From NCBI RefSeq assembly GCF_019916025.1, contig NZ_CP079737.1, positions 1,426,001 to 1,490,000 on the forward strand: a stretch of 64,000 bases of DNA, read 5' to 3'. The position numbers were made by a program, and so were the translations under genes. Source of the DNA: Paraclostridium bifermentans (GTDB lineage Bacteria; Bacillota; Clostridia; Peptostreptococcales; Peptostreptococcaceae). Shown in pieces: positions 55,193-64,000 of this stretch (positions within the stretch are counted from its first letter, which is position 1; every line of letters begins with the position of its first letter). Under the pieces are notes generated by a model. That model searched no databases. It was given only the letters and a program-made list of their open reading frames with translations, and was not told the DNA's origin.

Positions 55193-56191
55193 ATGCTAGA
55201 AATTACGATAAACAATAAAGTAGATTTATTAATACAAAATAATGAAAAAATAAAAGAAGTAAAAGGTTCTTGGCAAATGGGGATGATGCAACAAAGTTGT
55301 ATATTATCATCTACAATAAAAAATGAGTATATAGTGCCGTCTAAAGTTGAAGAGAGTATAGAAGTAATTAAAAATAACACAGGGATATTTTCAAATTTTA
55401 GAGGTCATAGTTTATTTTATCTATCAAACTTATTATCAAATAAAGAAAATAAAGAAGAGTCATTTAATTCAATATTAAATACTTATAATAAGTTAAAAGA
55501 AAATAAATTTTTCAATGACACATATCTACCATTTACAGCTATTATAATAGATCAAAATAAAAATAAGGTAGATATAGATACAGCTATTTATAGAACTAAA
55601 TACGTATATGACTTTATGAAAAATAATCATCCATTTTTGACATCAAGTGACGATTATTGTAGGGCAGCACTTATAGCTATAAACTCAAAAAACTTAGATA
55701 GTGATTTAGAATATATGGAAAATTGCTATAAAGTTCTTAACTCAAAAGGATTCTACAAATCCAATAATCTTCAATCACTTTCACATGTAATGGTTTTTGA
55801 TAAAAATAAAAACGAAGAAAGTTTAAATAAAGTATTAAGAATAAAAAAACTTTTAGAAAATAATAATTGCAAAATAGATGGATATGGATATCCACTAATA
55901 GGAGCTATATCATTATTAGAATGTGACGAAGAAGTTTTAGCTAAACAGATAAAAGAGGTATCAGATAAGTTAAAAGATGTGAAAGGTTTTGGAAATTGGT
56001 CACTAGGTAAGAACAATAGGAATATAATAAGTGCTGCTATTGTCGCTTCTGCATATGCTGATTGTTTCAAAGAAGAAGGTAATTTAGACACAATAACAAA
56101 TAATATATTTTTAGAAATAATTATAGCTATTGAAATTGCTATTATGGTAGCTATGATAGCTGCAGTGAGTGCAGCTTCATCTGCAAACTAA
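55193..56191 (+). CDS. DUF4003 family protein
   Basis: 332 residues. Matches the DUF4003 pattern: helical repeats with WQMGMMQQSCILSSTIKN-type segments, YLPFTAIII, FLTSSDDYCRAALIAI, SLSHVMVFD and IDGYGYPLIGAISLL, then a strongly hydrophobic C-terminus (LEIIIAIEIAIMVAMIAAVSAASSAN) that could be a tail anchor. Function unknown. RBS GGGGAGAGGG. The GH20 gene follows after 19 bases, likely co-transcribed. Confidence 0.82.
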   Translation: MLEITINNKVDLLIQNNEKIKEVKGSWQMGMMQQSCILSSTIKNEYIVPSKVEESIEVIKNNTGIFSNFRGHSLFYLSNLLSNKENKEESFNSILNTYNKLKENKFFNDTYLPFTAIIIDQNKNKVDIDTAIYRTKYVYDFMKNNHPFLTSSDDYCRAALIAINSKNLDSDLEYMENCYKVLNSKGFYKSNNLQSLSHVMVFDKNKNEESLNKVLRIKKLLENNNCKIDGYGYPLIGAISLLECDEEVLAKQIKEVSDKLKDVKGFGNWSLGKNNRNIISAAIVASAYADCFKEEGNLDTITNNIFLEIIIAIEIAIMVAMIAAVSAASSAN

Positions 56192-56210
56192 AATTAATTT
56201 AGGGGGAAAT

Positions 56211-58115
56211 ATGAAGTTAAATTTATTGGGAATAGATGATCAAATGCAAAAAGAAGTTTTTCAAATTAAACGAGTTTTAGATATAGATTTTGATATAAGT
56301 GGAGAAACAGTATATGTATATAAGCTCAATGAAGAAGATGAATTAGATATCGAAGTGGAAAGAGGTATTATAAAATATAAAAATAAACATCATTTATTTA
56401 GGGCAATAAGTTTGTATGCACAAAATGAAGGGGATGAAAAATTAAGAATAAAAGAAAAGCAAAAAATTAAATACATAGGACCTATGATAGATGTATCAAG
56501 AAACTGCGTTTATAAAGTTGATAAATTAAAAGATATAATAGTATCCTTATCAATACTAGGTTTTAACCAAATGATGTTATACACAGAAGATACATATGAA
56601 ATAGAAAACTTACCGTATTTTGGATATTTGAGAGGAAAGTATTCTTCTTATGAGTTAAAAGAAATAGATGATTTTGCAGATAGTTTAGGTATTGAAGTTA
56701 TACCATGCATACAGACACTAGCTCATTTAAAACAAACTTTAAAATGGGAATATGCAAAAGATATAAAGGACACAGCGGATGTATTACTTGTAGGGAATAA
56801 AAATACATATGATTTTATAGAAACTATGATAAAATCTTTAAGAAAATGCTTTAAAAGCAATAAAATACATATAGGAATGGACGAAGCATTTGATTTAGGT
56901 AGAGGTAGATACTTAGATAAAAATGGATATACTCACCACTATAAGATTATGACAGAACATTTGGAAGAAGTTTGTAGAATATGTGGTTTTTATGAATTTA
57001 AACCTATGATGTGGGATGACATGTTTTTCAGAACTGGATCACCAAATGGATTTTATTATGATCAAGATGCTGTTATAAGTGAAGAAGTAGTTAATTCTAT
57101 ACCTGAAAACTTGTCATTGGTATACTGGGACTACTATCACAAAGAATCTGATATATACAGAAAATTTTTTGAAATAAGAAAAGTATTTGATAAAAGGGTA
57201 ATTTTTGCAGGTGGTATATGGAAATGGTCAGGAATAGTACCATGCTATGATCAAACTTTTAAATCTATGAATGAAGCGATGATAGTTTGTAAAGAAAAAG
57301 GAATAGATGAAGTAATCATAACCGCATGGGGAGATGATGGAGATGAAACTCCTATTGATACGATTTTACCAGGATTAATATTATTTTCTCAACATACGTA
57401 TTCAGACAAAGTAAATATGAAGTGTATAAGTGAAAGATGTAAGTTTATTACTAAATTAAATCTAGAAAATTTCTTTGAGCTTCAGAATCTTGATAAGATA
57501 GAAGACGGAGATAGTGAAAATTTAAGATTTGTTAATCCTTCGAAATATTTATTATACCAGGATATTTTATTGGGGGCATTTGATAAACATATAGAGAAAC
57601 TAGTAAAGGATAAAGGTACAAAATTTTTAGAACTCCATTATAGCAATTTGTCCGAAAAGCTATTAGAAATAGCTGATAAAAATGAAGTATATTATGATAT
57701 GTACAAATTGTATTCAGACTTAGCTAAAGTTTTATCTATAAAGTCTACGATTGGATTAAAAATAAGAACTTTTTATAAAAATAAAGATAGATATAATTTA
57801 AAACAAATTTGTGAACTAGAGTTGAAAAATTTACTAATTAAAATTGATAATCTTCAAAATTCTTTTAGAAAACTTTGGTATAAAGAGTGCAAAGGGCAAG
57901 GATTTGAAGTAATAGATATAAGACTTGGAGGAGTAAAATCTAGGGTTGTATCAACATTATATAGGTTAGAAAGTTACATAAGAGAAGATATAGATATAAT
58001 TGAAGAATTAGAAGAGGATCTACTTATGTATAATTGCGTTAACGCTGAAAAATCAAATCAGATAAATTTAAATAGATATAAAGATATAGCAACACAAAAT
58101 ATTATTAGCTGGTAG
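56211..58115 (+). CDS. GH20 family beta-N-acetylhexosaminidase, cytosolic
   Basis: 634 residues from ATG 56211 with AGGGGGAA upstream; the longer frame begins inside the previous gene. GH20 features: GPMIDVSRNCVYKVDKLKDIIVSLSILGFNQMMLYTED (the TIM-barrel start), DSLGIEVIPCIQTLAHLKQTL, the catalytic Asp-Glu pair D224-E225 in HIGMDEAFDLG, MWDDMFF and ITAWGDDGDE. There is no signal peptide, so it probably cleaves imported amino sugars or glycans in the cytosol. C-terminal 200 residues are helical. In operon with the DUF4003 gene. Confidence 0.9.
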   Translation: MKLNLLGIDDQMQKEVFQIKRVLDIDFDISGETVYVYKLNEEDELDIEVERGIIKYKNKHHLFRAISLYAQNEGDEKLRIKEKQKIKYIGPMIDVSRNCVYKVDKLKDIIVSLSILGFNQMMLYTEDTYEIENLPYFGYLRGKYSSYELKEIDDFADSLGIEVIPCIQTLAHLKQTLKWEYAKDIKDTADVLLVGNKNTYDFIETMIKSLRKCFKSNKIHIGMDEAFDLGRGRYLDKNGYTHHYKIMTEHLEEVCRICGFYEFKPMMWDDMFFRTGSPNGFYYDQDAVISEEVVNSIPENLSLVYWDYYHKESDIYRKFFEIRKVFDKRVIFAGGIWKWSGIVPCYDQTFKSMNEAMIVCKEKGIDEVIITAWGDDGDETPIDTILPGLILFSQHTYSDKVNMKCISERCKFITKLNLENFFELQNLDKIEDGDSENLRFVNPSKYLLYQDILLGAFDKHIEKLVKDKGTKFLELHYSNLSEKLLEIADKNEVYYDMYKLYSDLAKVLSIKSTIGLKIRTFYKNKDRYNLKQICELELKNLLIKIDNLQNSFRKLWYKECKGQGFEVIDIRLGGVKSRVVSTLYRLESYIREDIDIIEELEEDLLMYNCVNAEKSNQINLNRYKDIATQNIISW

Positions 58116-58120
58116 AATGT

Positions 58121-58160
58121 AAAAGGTGATACTTTTTTAGTAAAATAAGTATCACCTTTA
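58121..58160. terminator. Terminator between GH20 and patatin genes
   Basis: AAAGGTGATACTT (58122-58134) pairs with AAGTATCACCTTT (58147-58159); serves convergent genes. Confidence 0.88.
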
Positions 58161-58167
58161 ATTAAGT

Positions 58168-59085
58168 TTAGTTAAAACCATATTTTGAGATATAAGTTTC
58201 TAAGTATCTATTAACTACGAATACTTGAGAGGCCTTATATCCAGACTTATAGAGTTCTTCCATAGTCTCTTTTGGAAGATTAAAGTCTGTTGCAGAAACA
58301 TTTAATGTAGGAATATTTATTATTCTCAAGGAGTCTTTTTCTTTAAAATAGACATCTTCATTTGTATATAGTGAAGTTTTTACAATGTCTAGTAAGTAAT
58401 GAATTGGATTTTTAGACTCATGAATTTCTTGATTTGTATCTTCAGATAAGTTAAGACCAATTGTTGGATACTTAGAATTACAGTTTGTATCGAATATCCA
58501 TATAGGAAAATTACTAAGCAATCCTCCATCTACTACAAAGCATGATTTATTATCATACTTTAATTCAACTGGATAAAAGTAAAGGGGTATGCTTACGCTC
58601 ATTCTAACGGCTTTAGATATTTCAAACTCCATAGGATCTAAACCGTAGTCAACTAAATCATCAGGTAAAACTAGTAACTTTTTTCTAGTTACATCTGAAG
58701 CAATCATTTTAAGTTTACTTTCTCCGTTAACAGAAACATCTTTAAATTTGGTCTTTCCTTTTTGTTTAAATTTTTCATGTAAAAAATCTTCTAAGTATTT
58801 TCCTGAATAAATCCCTTTATGAAAGGTAACACTTAATAAATCTCCTGCAAAGGGAATAAATTGAAAAATATTTTTGTCTTTAAACTTGGGATAATCTATA
58901 TCATATAAAATTTCTTCGATTTCAGATGATGTATATCCAACAGACAATAATGAAGCAACTAAAGCTCCAGCTGAAGTACCAGCTAATCTATCCCACTCAT
59001 AACCGCTATCTTCTAGACATGCTATAGCACCAACTAATGCTATACCTTTCATTCCTCCACCTTTACATACTAAATTTGCTTTCAT
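58168..59085 (-). CDS. Patatin-like phospholipase
   Basis: 305 residues from ATG 59085, with GGTGGTG upstream (longer GTG starts overlap that site). Catalytic features: oxyanion motif GGGMKG (9-14), nucleophile S38 in AGTSAG, and the DGG dyad motif VVDGGLLSNFP. No signal peptide, so a cytosolic lipase or acyl hydrolase on membrane lipids. Chosen as the RssA/YlbK-like bacterial form; substrate unknown. Divergent from the initiator tRNA promoter. Confidence 0.9.
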   Translation of the reverse strand: MKANLVCKGGGMKGIALVGAIACLEDSGYEWDRLAGTSAGALVASLLSVGYTSSEIEEILYDIDYPKFKDKNIFQFIPFAGDLLSVTFHKGIYSGKYLEDFLHEKFKQKGKTKFKDVSVNGESKLKMIASDVTRKKLLVLPDDLVDYGLDPMEFEISKAVRMSVSIPLYFYPVELKYDNKSCFVVDGGLLSNFPIWIFDTNCNSKYPTIGLNLSEDTNQEIHESKNPIHYLLDIVKTSLYTNEDVYFKEKDSLRIINIPTLNVSATDFNLPKETMEELYKSGYKASQVFVVNRYLETYISKYGFN

Positions 59086-59179
59086 ATATAAACACACCAC
59101 CGCAATTAAAATTTAATACTTTATATAATATGAAAAGTAATAAAAAAAGTTAAAAGCAGATAAAATAGTTCTTATGTTG

Positions 59180-59208
59180 TTGCAGGATTGTATTTAATGT
59201 GATATTAT
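59180..59208 (+). promoter_or_regulatory. Promoter of the initiator tRNA gene
   Basis: TTGCAG (59180-59185), 17-base spacer, TATTAT (59203-59208), 22 bases before the tRNA. Confidence 0.7.
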
Positions 59209-59229
59209 TATATTAGATAAATTAAATAT

Positions 59230-59305
<76 letters not shown>

Positions 59306-59320
59306 ATTATAAGTAATTTC

Positions 59321-59354
59321 AAACTCTTATATCACTAGGTATAAGAGTTTTTTT
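59321..59354 (+). terminator. Terminator after tRNA-fMet
   Basis: AAACTCTTATA (59321-59331) pairs with TATAAGAGTTT (59340-59350), then TTTT. Confidence 0.88.
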
Positions 59355-59383
59355 AATATACAAAAAAGAATGCGGAGGACAAG

Positions 59384-60040
59384 ATGGTAAGAAAACAGAA
59401 TATGGAGCAAGGTTTAAAATACAATAAGATACAAAAACTGAATAAAAATTTTATGTATCAAGATTTAAAGAGAAGTAATTGTTACAATAGTGATTTTTCA
59501 GGGTCTAATTTTGATTTTACAAGTTTAAGAGGAGCTCATTTCAAATCTTGTAATTTTTATGGATGCACATTTAAAAATGCAGAGTTAATTGGGAGTAACC
59601 TAAAAAAGAGTAAGTTAAAAAAAGCTAAATTTGAAAATACTGTGTTTGATTCAGTAAATTTAGAAGGTGTAGACTTTTCAGGAGCTCAATTTAAAAATAC
59701 TATATTTTTATCTACAGATTTAAGCAAAGCTGTAAATATCAAATTTAACTCATCAGATGTTAAGATATTTGATGAAATGCCTAAATTAGATGTAAGTGAG
59801 AAACTTGAAGACTCAATAAAATTAGCTATGCAAAATGAGTTCGTAAAAAAATCTAGAACATTAGATACAAAAGATGGTGAAATAAATAGTATAAGCATAA
59901 TGATTCTTTTAGAAAACTTTAAAGAAAAACAATTAATTGATGGGCTATTACTAATATCAGAAAAAATGGACAAGGAATTTTGGACATTAAGCTATATAAT
60001 AAAAACTTTGCAAACATATAAAGATCAAGGTCTTTTATAA
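59384..60040 (+). CDS. Pentapeptide repeat protein
   Basis: 218 residues. From about 27 to 115 runs of A/S-N/D-F/L-x-x repeats are visible: DLKRSNCYNSDFSGSNFDFTSLRGAHFKSCNF, YGCTFKNAELIGSNLKKSKLKKAKFENTVF, DSVNLEGVDFSGAQFKNTIF (each in five-residue steps), forming a right-handed quadrilateral beta-helix. The C-terminal 90 residues are non-repeat and helical. Members can mimic DNA or act as scaffolds; no evidence for gyrase protection here. RBS GGAGGAC. A short gene follows after 37 bases. Confidence 0.87.
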   Translation: MVRKQNMEQGLKYNKIQKLNKNFMYQDLKRSNCYNSDFSGSNFDFTSLRGAHFKSCNFYGCTFKNAELIGSNLKKSKLKKAKFENTVFDSVNLEGVDFSGAQFKNTIFLSTDLSKAVNIKFNSSDVKIFDEMPKLDVSEKLEDSIKLAMQNEFVKKSRTLDTKDGEINSISIMILLENFKEKQLIDGLLLISEKMDKEFWTLSYIIKTLQTYKDQGLL

Positions 60041-60077
60041 TAAATAAAATTGTATTAAATTACACTAAGGAGAATAC

Positions 60078-60335
60078 ATGATAAAAAGAGAATTTGAAAT
60101 AAATGATATTGCTTGTATAGCAAAAAATAGAAGACTTAAAGCTCATATTGATGGAAGTGAAACAAACACTAAAACTATATCTTTAAAGTCGGGGGATAAA
60201 GTTAAGATACTGGACTATTATGAGGTTGAAAAATATGGATATTCATATGAAGCGGAATTTAAGAAAGATGGAACTGTGTATATTATAAGAAAGCATTTAA
60301 GCCAATCTGACTTAAAACCTAAAAGTCAATTATAA
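60078..60335 (+). CDS. Small protein of unknown function
   Basis: 85 residues with RBS AAGGAG. The central part, SLKSGDKVKILDYYEVEKYGYSYEAEFKKDGTVYIIRKHLSQSDLK, reads as a small SH3-like beta barrel. Basic, no signal peptide or membrane segment. Probably co-transcribed with the pentapeptide gene, as no terminator lies between them. Not recognised. Confidence 0.7.
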   Translation: MIKREFEINDIACIAKNRRLKAHIDGSETNTKTISLKSGDKVKILDYYEVEKYGYSYEAEFKKDGTVYIIRKHLSQSDLKPKSQL

Positions 60336-60371
60336 AAAAACATAAGTTTTTATTAAATAATTTGCCAGAAT

Positions 60372-60406
60372 AAAAGAGGTTACCTGATAAAGGGAATCTC
60401 TTTTTT
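60372..60406 (+). terminator. Terminator before the cytolysin gene
   Basis: AAAAGAGGTT (60372-60381) pairs with AATCTCTTTT (60395-60404), one G-U pair, then T-rich sequence. Confidence 0.78.
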
Positions 60407-60487
60407 CTTTATATTAAAAATTTAACATTTACTCTAAGTTTTTAATATATATAGCCGTATATATATAATAGAGGAGGGCGGTATATT

Positions 60488-61987
60488 ATGATAAGGCACA
60501 AGAATATAAAAAACATAGTTGCATGTTTTACTATCGTTATAGGTATTGGTTTTAATACACTTACAAGTTTTGCACAAAGTTCAAATAGTGAGGATATAGA
60601 TAACGGTATAGCAAATTTAAGTTATAATAAAAATGAAGTATTAGCTAGTAATGGGGACAGTATTGAAAATGTAACTCCAAGAGAAGGATTTAAGACCAAT
60701 AATAAATTTATTGTAGTTGAAAGAAATAAAAAAACATTAACAACATCTCCAGTAGATATATCTATTATAGATTCTGTAACAGATCGTACATATCCAGGAG
60801 CTCTGCAACTTGCAGATGATTCTTTTGTAGAAAATAGACCTAATATTTTAATGTGTAAGAGAAAGCCTATTGATATAAGCATTGATTTACCTGGAATGAA
60901 AAAAGAAAATACTACTACTGTTCAAAATCCAACATATTCAAATGTATCAGGGGCCGTTGATGAATTAGTATCTAATTGGAGTGATAAAAACTCTCAGACA
61001 CATACATTACCTGCTAGAACACAATATACAGAATCTATGGTATATAGCAAATCTCAAATTTCTAATGCACTTAATATTAACGCAAAGTTGCTTGATAATT
61101 CACTTGGAATAGATTTCAATGCGATATCAAATGGAGAAAAGAAGGTTATGATTGCAGCATATAAACAAATATTTTACACTGTAAGTGCACAGCTTCCAAA
61201 CAATCCTTCTGAATTATTTGACGATAATGTAACTTTTAAAGAATTAGTTAGAAAAGGTGTAAGTAATGAAACTCCACCACTTATGGTGTCTAATGTAGCT
61301 TATGGTAGAACTATATATGTAAAACTAGAAACTACATCTAAAAGTAAAGATGTTCAATCTGCTTTTAAAGCATTGATAAAAAATAATAATGTGAGCAACA
61401 GTTCTCAATATCAAGATATATATGATAATAGTTCATTTACAGCTGTTGTTTTAGGTGGAGATGCACAAGAACATAATAAAATAATAAGTAAAGATTTTGA
61501 TGAAATAAGAAATGTTATAAAAAATAATGCTACTTTTAGCTTGAAAAATCCTGCATATCCAATTTCATATACAAGTACTTTCTTAAAAGATAACTCAATT
61601 GCTGCAGTACACAATAAGACAGATTATATAGAAACTACAAGCACTGAATACTCTAAAGGAAAAATTAATTTAGATCACAGTGGAGCATATGTTGCTCAAT
61701 TTGATGTATCTTGGGATGAAGTATCTTACGATGAAAATGGGAATGAAGTTTTAACTCATAAAATATGGAATGGAAGCAACAATGATAGAACTGCTCATTT
61801 TTCAACAGTAATACCATTAGAAGCTAATTCTAAAAATATAAACATTTTAGCTAGAGAATGTACTGGACTAGCTTGGGAATGGTGGAGAACTGTTATAGAT
61901 GAACATAATGTTCCTCTATCTAAGAATATAAATGTATCTATTTGGGGAACTACGCTTAGTCCAAGAACTAGTATTGAATTTAATTAA
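60488..61987 (+). CDS. Cholesterol-dependent cytolysin (thiol-activated haemolysin)
   Basis: 499 residues, normal for the family. Signal peptide to about residue 30 ([21 protein letters not shown]). Domains 1-3 contain [35 protein letters not shown] and FKALIKNN, with the membrane-inserting helical bundles. Domain 4 carries the canonical undecapeptide [11 protein letters not shown] (457-467) and the cholesterol-recognising Thr-Leu pair in GTTLSP (T489-L490). The secreted toxin binds cholesterol in host membranes and forms large pores. RBS GAGGAGGGCGG. Paraclostridium/Paeniclostridium and Clostridium species carry such toxins. No VirR-type boxes seen upstream. Confidence 0.96.
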   Translation: MIRHKNIKNIVACFTIVIGIGFNTLTSFAQSSNSEDIDNGIANLSYNKNEVLASNGDSIENVTPREGFKTNNKFIVVERNKKTLTTSPVDISIIDSVTDRTYPGALQLADDSFVENRPNILMCKRKPIDISIDLPGMKKENTTTVQNPTYSNVSGAVDELVSNWSDKNSQTHTLPARTQYTESMVYSKSQISNALNINAKLLDNSLGIDFNAISNGEKKVMIAAYKQIFYTVSAQLPNNPSELFDDNVTFKELVRKGVSNETPPLMVSNVAYGRTIYVKLETTSKSKDVQSAFKALIKNNNVSNSSQYQDIYDNSSFTAVVLGGDAQEHNKIISKDFDEIRNVIKNNATFSLKNPAYPISYTSTFLKDNSIAAVHNKTDYIETTSTEYSKGKINLDHSGAYVAQFDVSWDEVSYDENGNEVLTHKIWNGSNNDRTAHFSTVIPLEANSKNINILARECTGLAWEWWRTVIDEHNVPLSKNINVSIWGTTLSPRTSIEFN

Positions 61988-61996
61988 AATATGAAC

Positions 61997-62034
61997 AAAA
62001 GCCATTATAGTTGATAAAACTAAATGGCTTTTTA
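61997..62034. terminator. Terminator between cytolysin and permease genes
   Basis: AAAAGCCAT (61997-62005) pairs with ATGGCTTTT (62024-62032); an inner TAGTT/AACTA extends it. Convergent genes share it. Confidence 0.82.
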
Positions 62035-62041
62035 TATTATT

Positions 62042-63415
62042 TTAAATAATAAACATCGCAACTATAGTGGTTACAGCTAAACCTGTCACAACTGGAATTA
62101 AATTTCTTTTTGCAAGTTCTAAAGGGCTTACACCACATATAGCAGCAGCAGAAACTACTGCCCAAGGCACTAAACATCCTCCTCCAGTCCAGATAGCTCC
62201 AATTTGGCCAAGTGCTGCTAAGGTGCTTACATTAGCATTTATAGCTGTACCAAACACAGAGGCTGTTGAGCCAGCTAAAGCCATACCTGAAAAACCAGAT
62301 CCATCAAGCCCTGTTATAAATCCTACAATAGTTTCCATAGAACATACAATATATTTATTTAGAGGAACTATTTGAGATAAATATATGCCTGTATCAGAAA
62401 GCAATCCTTGAGACCCTACTGGCAAAACATCACCTAATAACTGAGTTAATGGAGATACTTCTCCCATGTAAAAAAATGCTCCTATAGGAATAATAACTGC
62501 AAATATTTTTATACCAAACAAAAATCCATCGGTAATGTTATCACATATTTGCTCAAGACTTTTTTTACCATAGTTAATTATATTAATTATAATTAATAAA
62601 AATATAGCAGTTCCTCCGAGTAATGCAGTTGCATCTCCTCCTTTTAAATCACAGGCGAACATAGCTACAACATCTAATAAAAATAAAATTAAAACCAGAA
62701 ATGTTGCAATCTTAGCTTTTATATTAAACTGTTTTATCGAAACCTCTTTAACGTTGTTTAACTCATCTTTAAACAATCCATTTTTTATATCTCTTTTTAA
62801 CATATAAAATGCCACACCAATCGTAACTATAGCCATAACCCAAAATAAAACCATACCATTATTGATGACATCAGAAACTTCTACACCTGCCGCTCCTGAG
62901 GTTATACTAGGTGCGCCTTGAATTATAAAATCTGTTGAAAGTGCCAAACCGTGTCCAAATAAATTTAATGATACAGCTACACCAATAGCTGGAAGACCGG
63001 ACCTTATAGCTATTGGAAGAAATATTGCTCCAACTAGAGCTACTGCAGGACTAGGCCAAAAAAACCAAGATAAAAGTAACATCGTAAATCCTATAATAAA
63101 AAAAGCTGTAGTTTCATTTTTGATTACTTTTGAAAAAGGTTTAATCATATATTCTATAGCATAATTACTTTCTAATGATTTTGATAGTGCTACCATAATA
63201 GAAATAATCATTATTACAGGTCCTAATTCTACTAGTGATATAATCAATCCATTAAATACTGCACCTATAGATGATGCTATATTATTTGTGTAAAATAATG
63301 CTAAGAAAAAAACTCCTAGTATACAAGGTACTATTGTATCCTTTTTCATCATCATAGCAATTAGTATTATTACGATGAAAAAAATATAAATATAGTGGGC
63401 TCCACTTAATACCAT
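62042..63415 (-). CDS. Multi-spanning permease, ion-transporter/GntP-like
   Basis: 457 residues with about eleven to twelve membrane helices. Features: PVIMIISIMVALSKSLES, a conserved WFFWPSPAVALVGAIFLPIAIRSGLPAIGVAVSLNLFGHGLALSTDFIIQGAPS block (about 117-170) and a matching C-terminal half with GLDGSGFSGMALAGSTASVFG and GGGCLVPWAVVSAAAICGVSPLELAKR. The inverted-half organisation and ...TDF.IQGAP resembles gluconate/citrate-type (GntP, IT superfamily) carriers; substrate not determined. RBS AAGGGGGAT. Confidence 0.7.
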   Translation of the reverse strand: MVLSGAHYIYIFFIVIILIAMMMKKDTIVPCILGVFFLALFYTNNIASSIGAVFNGLIISLVELGPVIMIISIMVALSKSLESNYAIEYMIKPFSKVIKNETTAFFIIGFTMLLLSWFFWPSPAVALVGAIFLPIAIRSGLPAIGVAVSLNLFGHGLALSTDFIIQGAPSITSGAAGVEVSDVINNGMVLFWVMAIVTIGVAFYMLKRDIKNGLFKDELNNVKEVSIKQFNIKAKIATFLVLILFLLDVVAMFACDLKGGDATALLGGTAIFLLIIINIINYGKKSLEQICDNITDGFLFGIKIFAVIIPIGAFFYMGEVSPLTQLLGDVLPVGSQGLLSDTGIYLSQIVPLNKYIVCSMETIVGFITGLDGSGFSGMALAGSTASVFGTAINANVSTLAALGQIGAIWTGGGCLVPWAVVSAAAICGVSPLELAKRNLIPVVTGLAVTTIVAMFII

Positions 63416-63496
63416 AGGACTATCCCCCTTCTATGTGATAGTCCATTATATGAAGAGTTTTTTATCTTAGTTACTCTTGAATTTTAAAAATACTTT

Positions 63497-64000
63497 TTAT
63501 TTGTTTTTATTATCTACCCAGTCTACAGTTTGGCTTCCTAAAAGTTTATCATAAAAGAAATTAGCTGAAGCATCATATATATCTGAGTCTTTATAATTAT
63601 CTAAAATAAAATTTAGTTCTTCTAAAGCTAAATAATAATAGTTTGCAGCTATTATTAGTGATGTTGCACTTCTTGTTTCTAAATTATCGTTTTTAATACC
63701 TTTAGAGTATGTTAAAAGACTATTTCTAATAGTTTTCAATTTTTCCATAGTAAAGTTAATGTCTTTTTGTATGTTAGATTCCATGTCTTTATTTTCAGAC
63801 AAGTTTGTAAAAATAGCTTTACCTAGAATATAAATATCATTATCTAAAGTTCTTAAATTTTTTATATACTCAGATAAAGTTGTGCTTATAGTGTTATAAC
63901 TAACATTTGTAGTATTTGTATTTGCACTTGATACAGAAAAACAATTTATCGAAGTATACATTATTAAGGTTAACATAATTGCAACTGTATATTTTTTTTT
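63497..64000 (-). CDS. Small secreted protein, start outside window
   Basis: The frame stays open through the window edge: upstream of an internal Met at 63976 it reads KKKYTVAI, so the true start lies just beyond 64000 and the signal peptide is KKYTVAIMLTLIMYTSINCFSVSSA. The mature part is helical (SEYIKNLRTLDNDIYILGKAIFTNLSE, METEKLKTIRN-like helices, SATSLIIAANYYYLALEELNFIL). Its arrangement parallels the small secreted protein at 13593-14051, suggesting a family. No function known. Confidence 0.7.
   Translation of the reverse strand, partial: KKKYTVAIMLTLIMYTSINCFSVSSANTNTTNVSYNTISTTLSEYIKNLRTLDNDIYILGKAIFTNLSENKDMESNIQKDINFTMEKLKTIRNSLLTYSKGIKNDNLETRSATSLIIAANYYYLALEELNFILDNYKDSDIYDASANFFYDKLLGSQTVDWVDNKNK

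Noticed and set aside
60421-60487. VirR-type or PlcR-type boxes upstream of the cytolysin.
   Set aside because: No repeated CCAGTT..CAC or TATGNA..TNCATA patterns are present; only AT-rich sequence with TATATATA runs.

Overview
The window is strongly AT-rich, low-GC Gram-positive DNA from an anaerobic Clostridia-type bacterium. Supporting signs are AGGAGG-type ribosome sites, A/T-ending codons, many perfect hairpin-plus-U terminators, a CIRCE operator, clostridial families (CD3324-type regulator, C_GCAxxG_C_C protein, giant acyl-CoA dehydratase activase) and a secreted cholesterol-dependent cytolysin. I infer a Peptostreptococcaceae member, possibly Paraclostridium or Paeniclostridium; the sequence alone does not settle genus. 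No transposase, integrase, CRISPR array or prophage module is visible.

Layout. 1-10.4 kb: tail of a dUTPase, a YqhD-type alcohol dehydrogenase, small secreted, lipid-anchored and membrane proteins, a regulator coupled to a MutS2-like ATPase without Smr domain, an acetyltransferase, MTA/SAH nucleosidase, sugar O-acetyltransferase and a ferredoxin-type DUF362 protein. 10.4-16 kb: a processive glycosyltransferase (minus strand), small proteins, a HesB-like pseudogene with two stops, and a redox-Cys protein paired with a TDT transporter. 16-21 kb: a large secreted double-domain nucleotidase bracketed by three copies of a roughly 335-nt RNA-like element, each with its own terminator. 21-31 kb: a BFD-type [2Fe-2S] protein, a lipoprotein, CIRCE-controlled clpB, a second DUF362 protein, a GHL10-type hydrolase with a Cys-rich insert, a YdjM-type membrane hydrolase that seems to start at ATT, an S41 peptidase and a DUF2971 protein. 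31-42 kb: tandem glycine riboswitch, gcvT (frameshifted at an A9 tract), gcvPA, gcvPB, then gltS, a flavin-binding protein and a 1440-residue dehydratase activase. 42-49 kb: DUF4184 protein, PAS-PAS-GGDEF-HD-GYP protein, sbcD-sbcC. 49-54 kb: an MBOAT/DHHW O-acetylation operon in which the DHHW protein looks split in two, then a BCCT transporter and SstT. 55-64 kb: DUF4003 protein with an intracellular GH20, patatin-like lipase, initiator tRNA, pentapeptide protein, the cytolysin, a permease and a partial small secreted protein.

Most genes are single units closed by their own hairpin terminator; clear operons are CD3324-mutS2, C_GCAxxG-TDT, gcvT-gcvPA-gcvPB, sbcD-sbcC, MBOAT-DHHW and DUF4003-GH20.

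The strongest candidate for something undescribed is the three-copy RNA element around the nucleotidase. The copies keep a 5' hairpin, a long internal hairpin and a competing long-range helix, with matched base-pair changes between copies in both of the mutually exclusive pairings. Secondary items are the gcvT A9 frameshift, the ATT start, the split DHHW protein, the Cys-rich GHL10 insert and the long hairpin overlapping a micro-ORF upstream of the CD3324-mutS2 operon.
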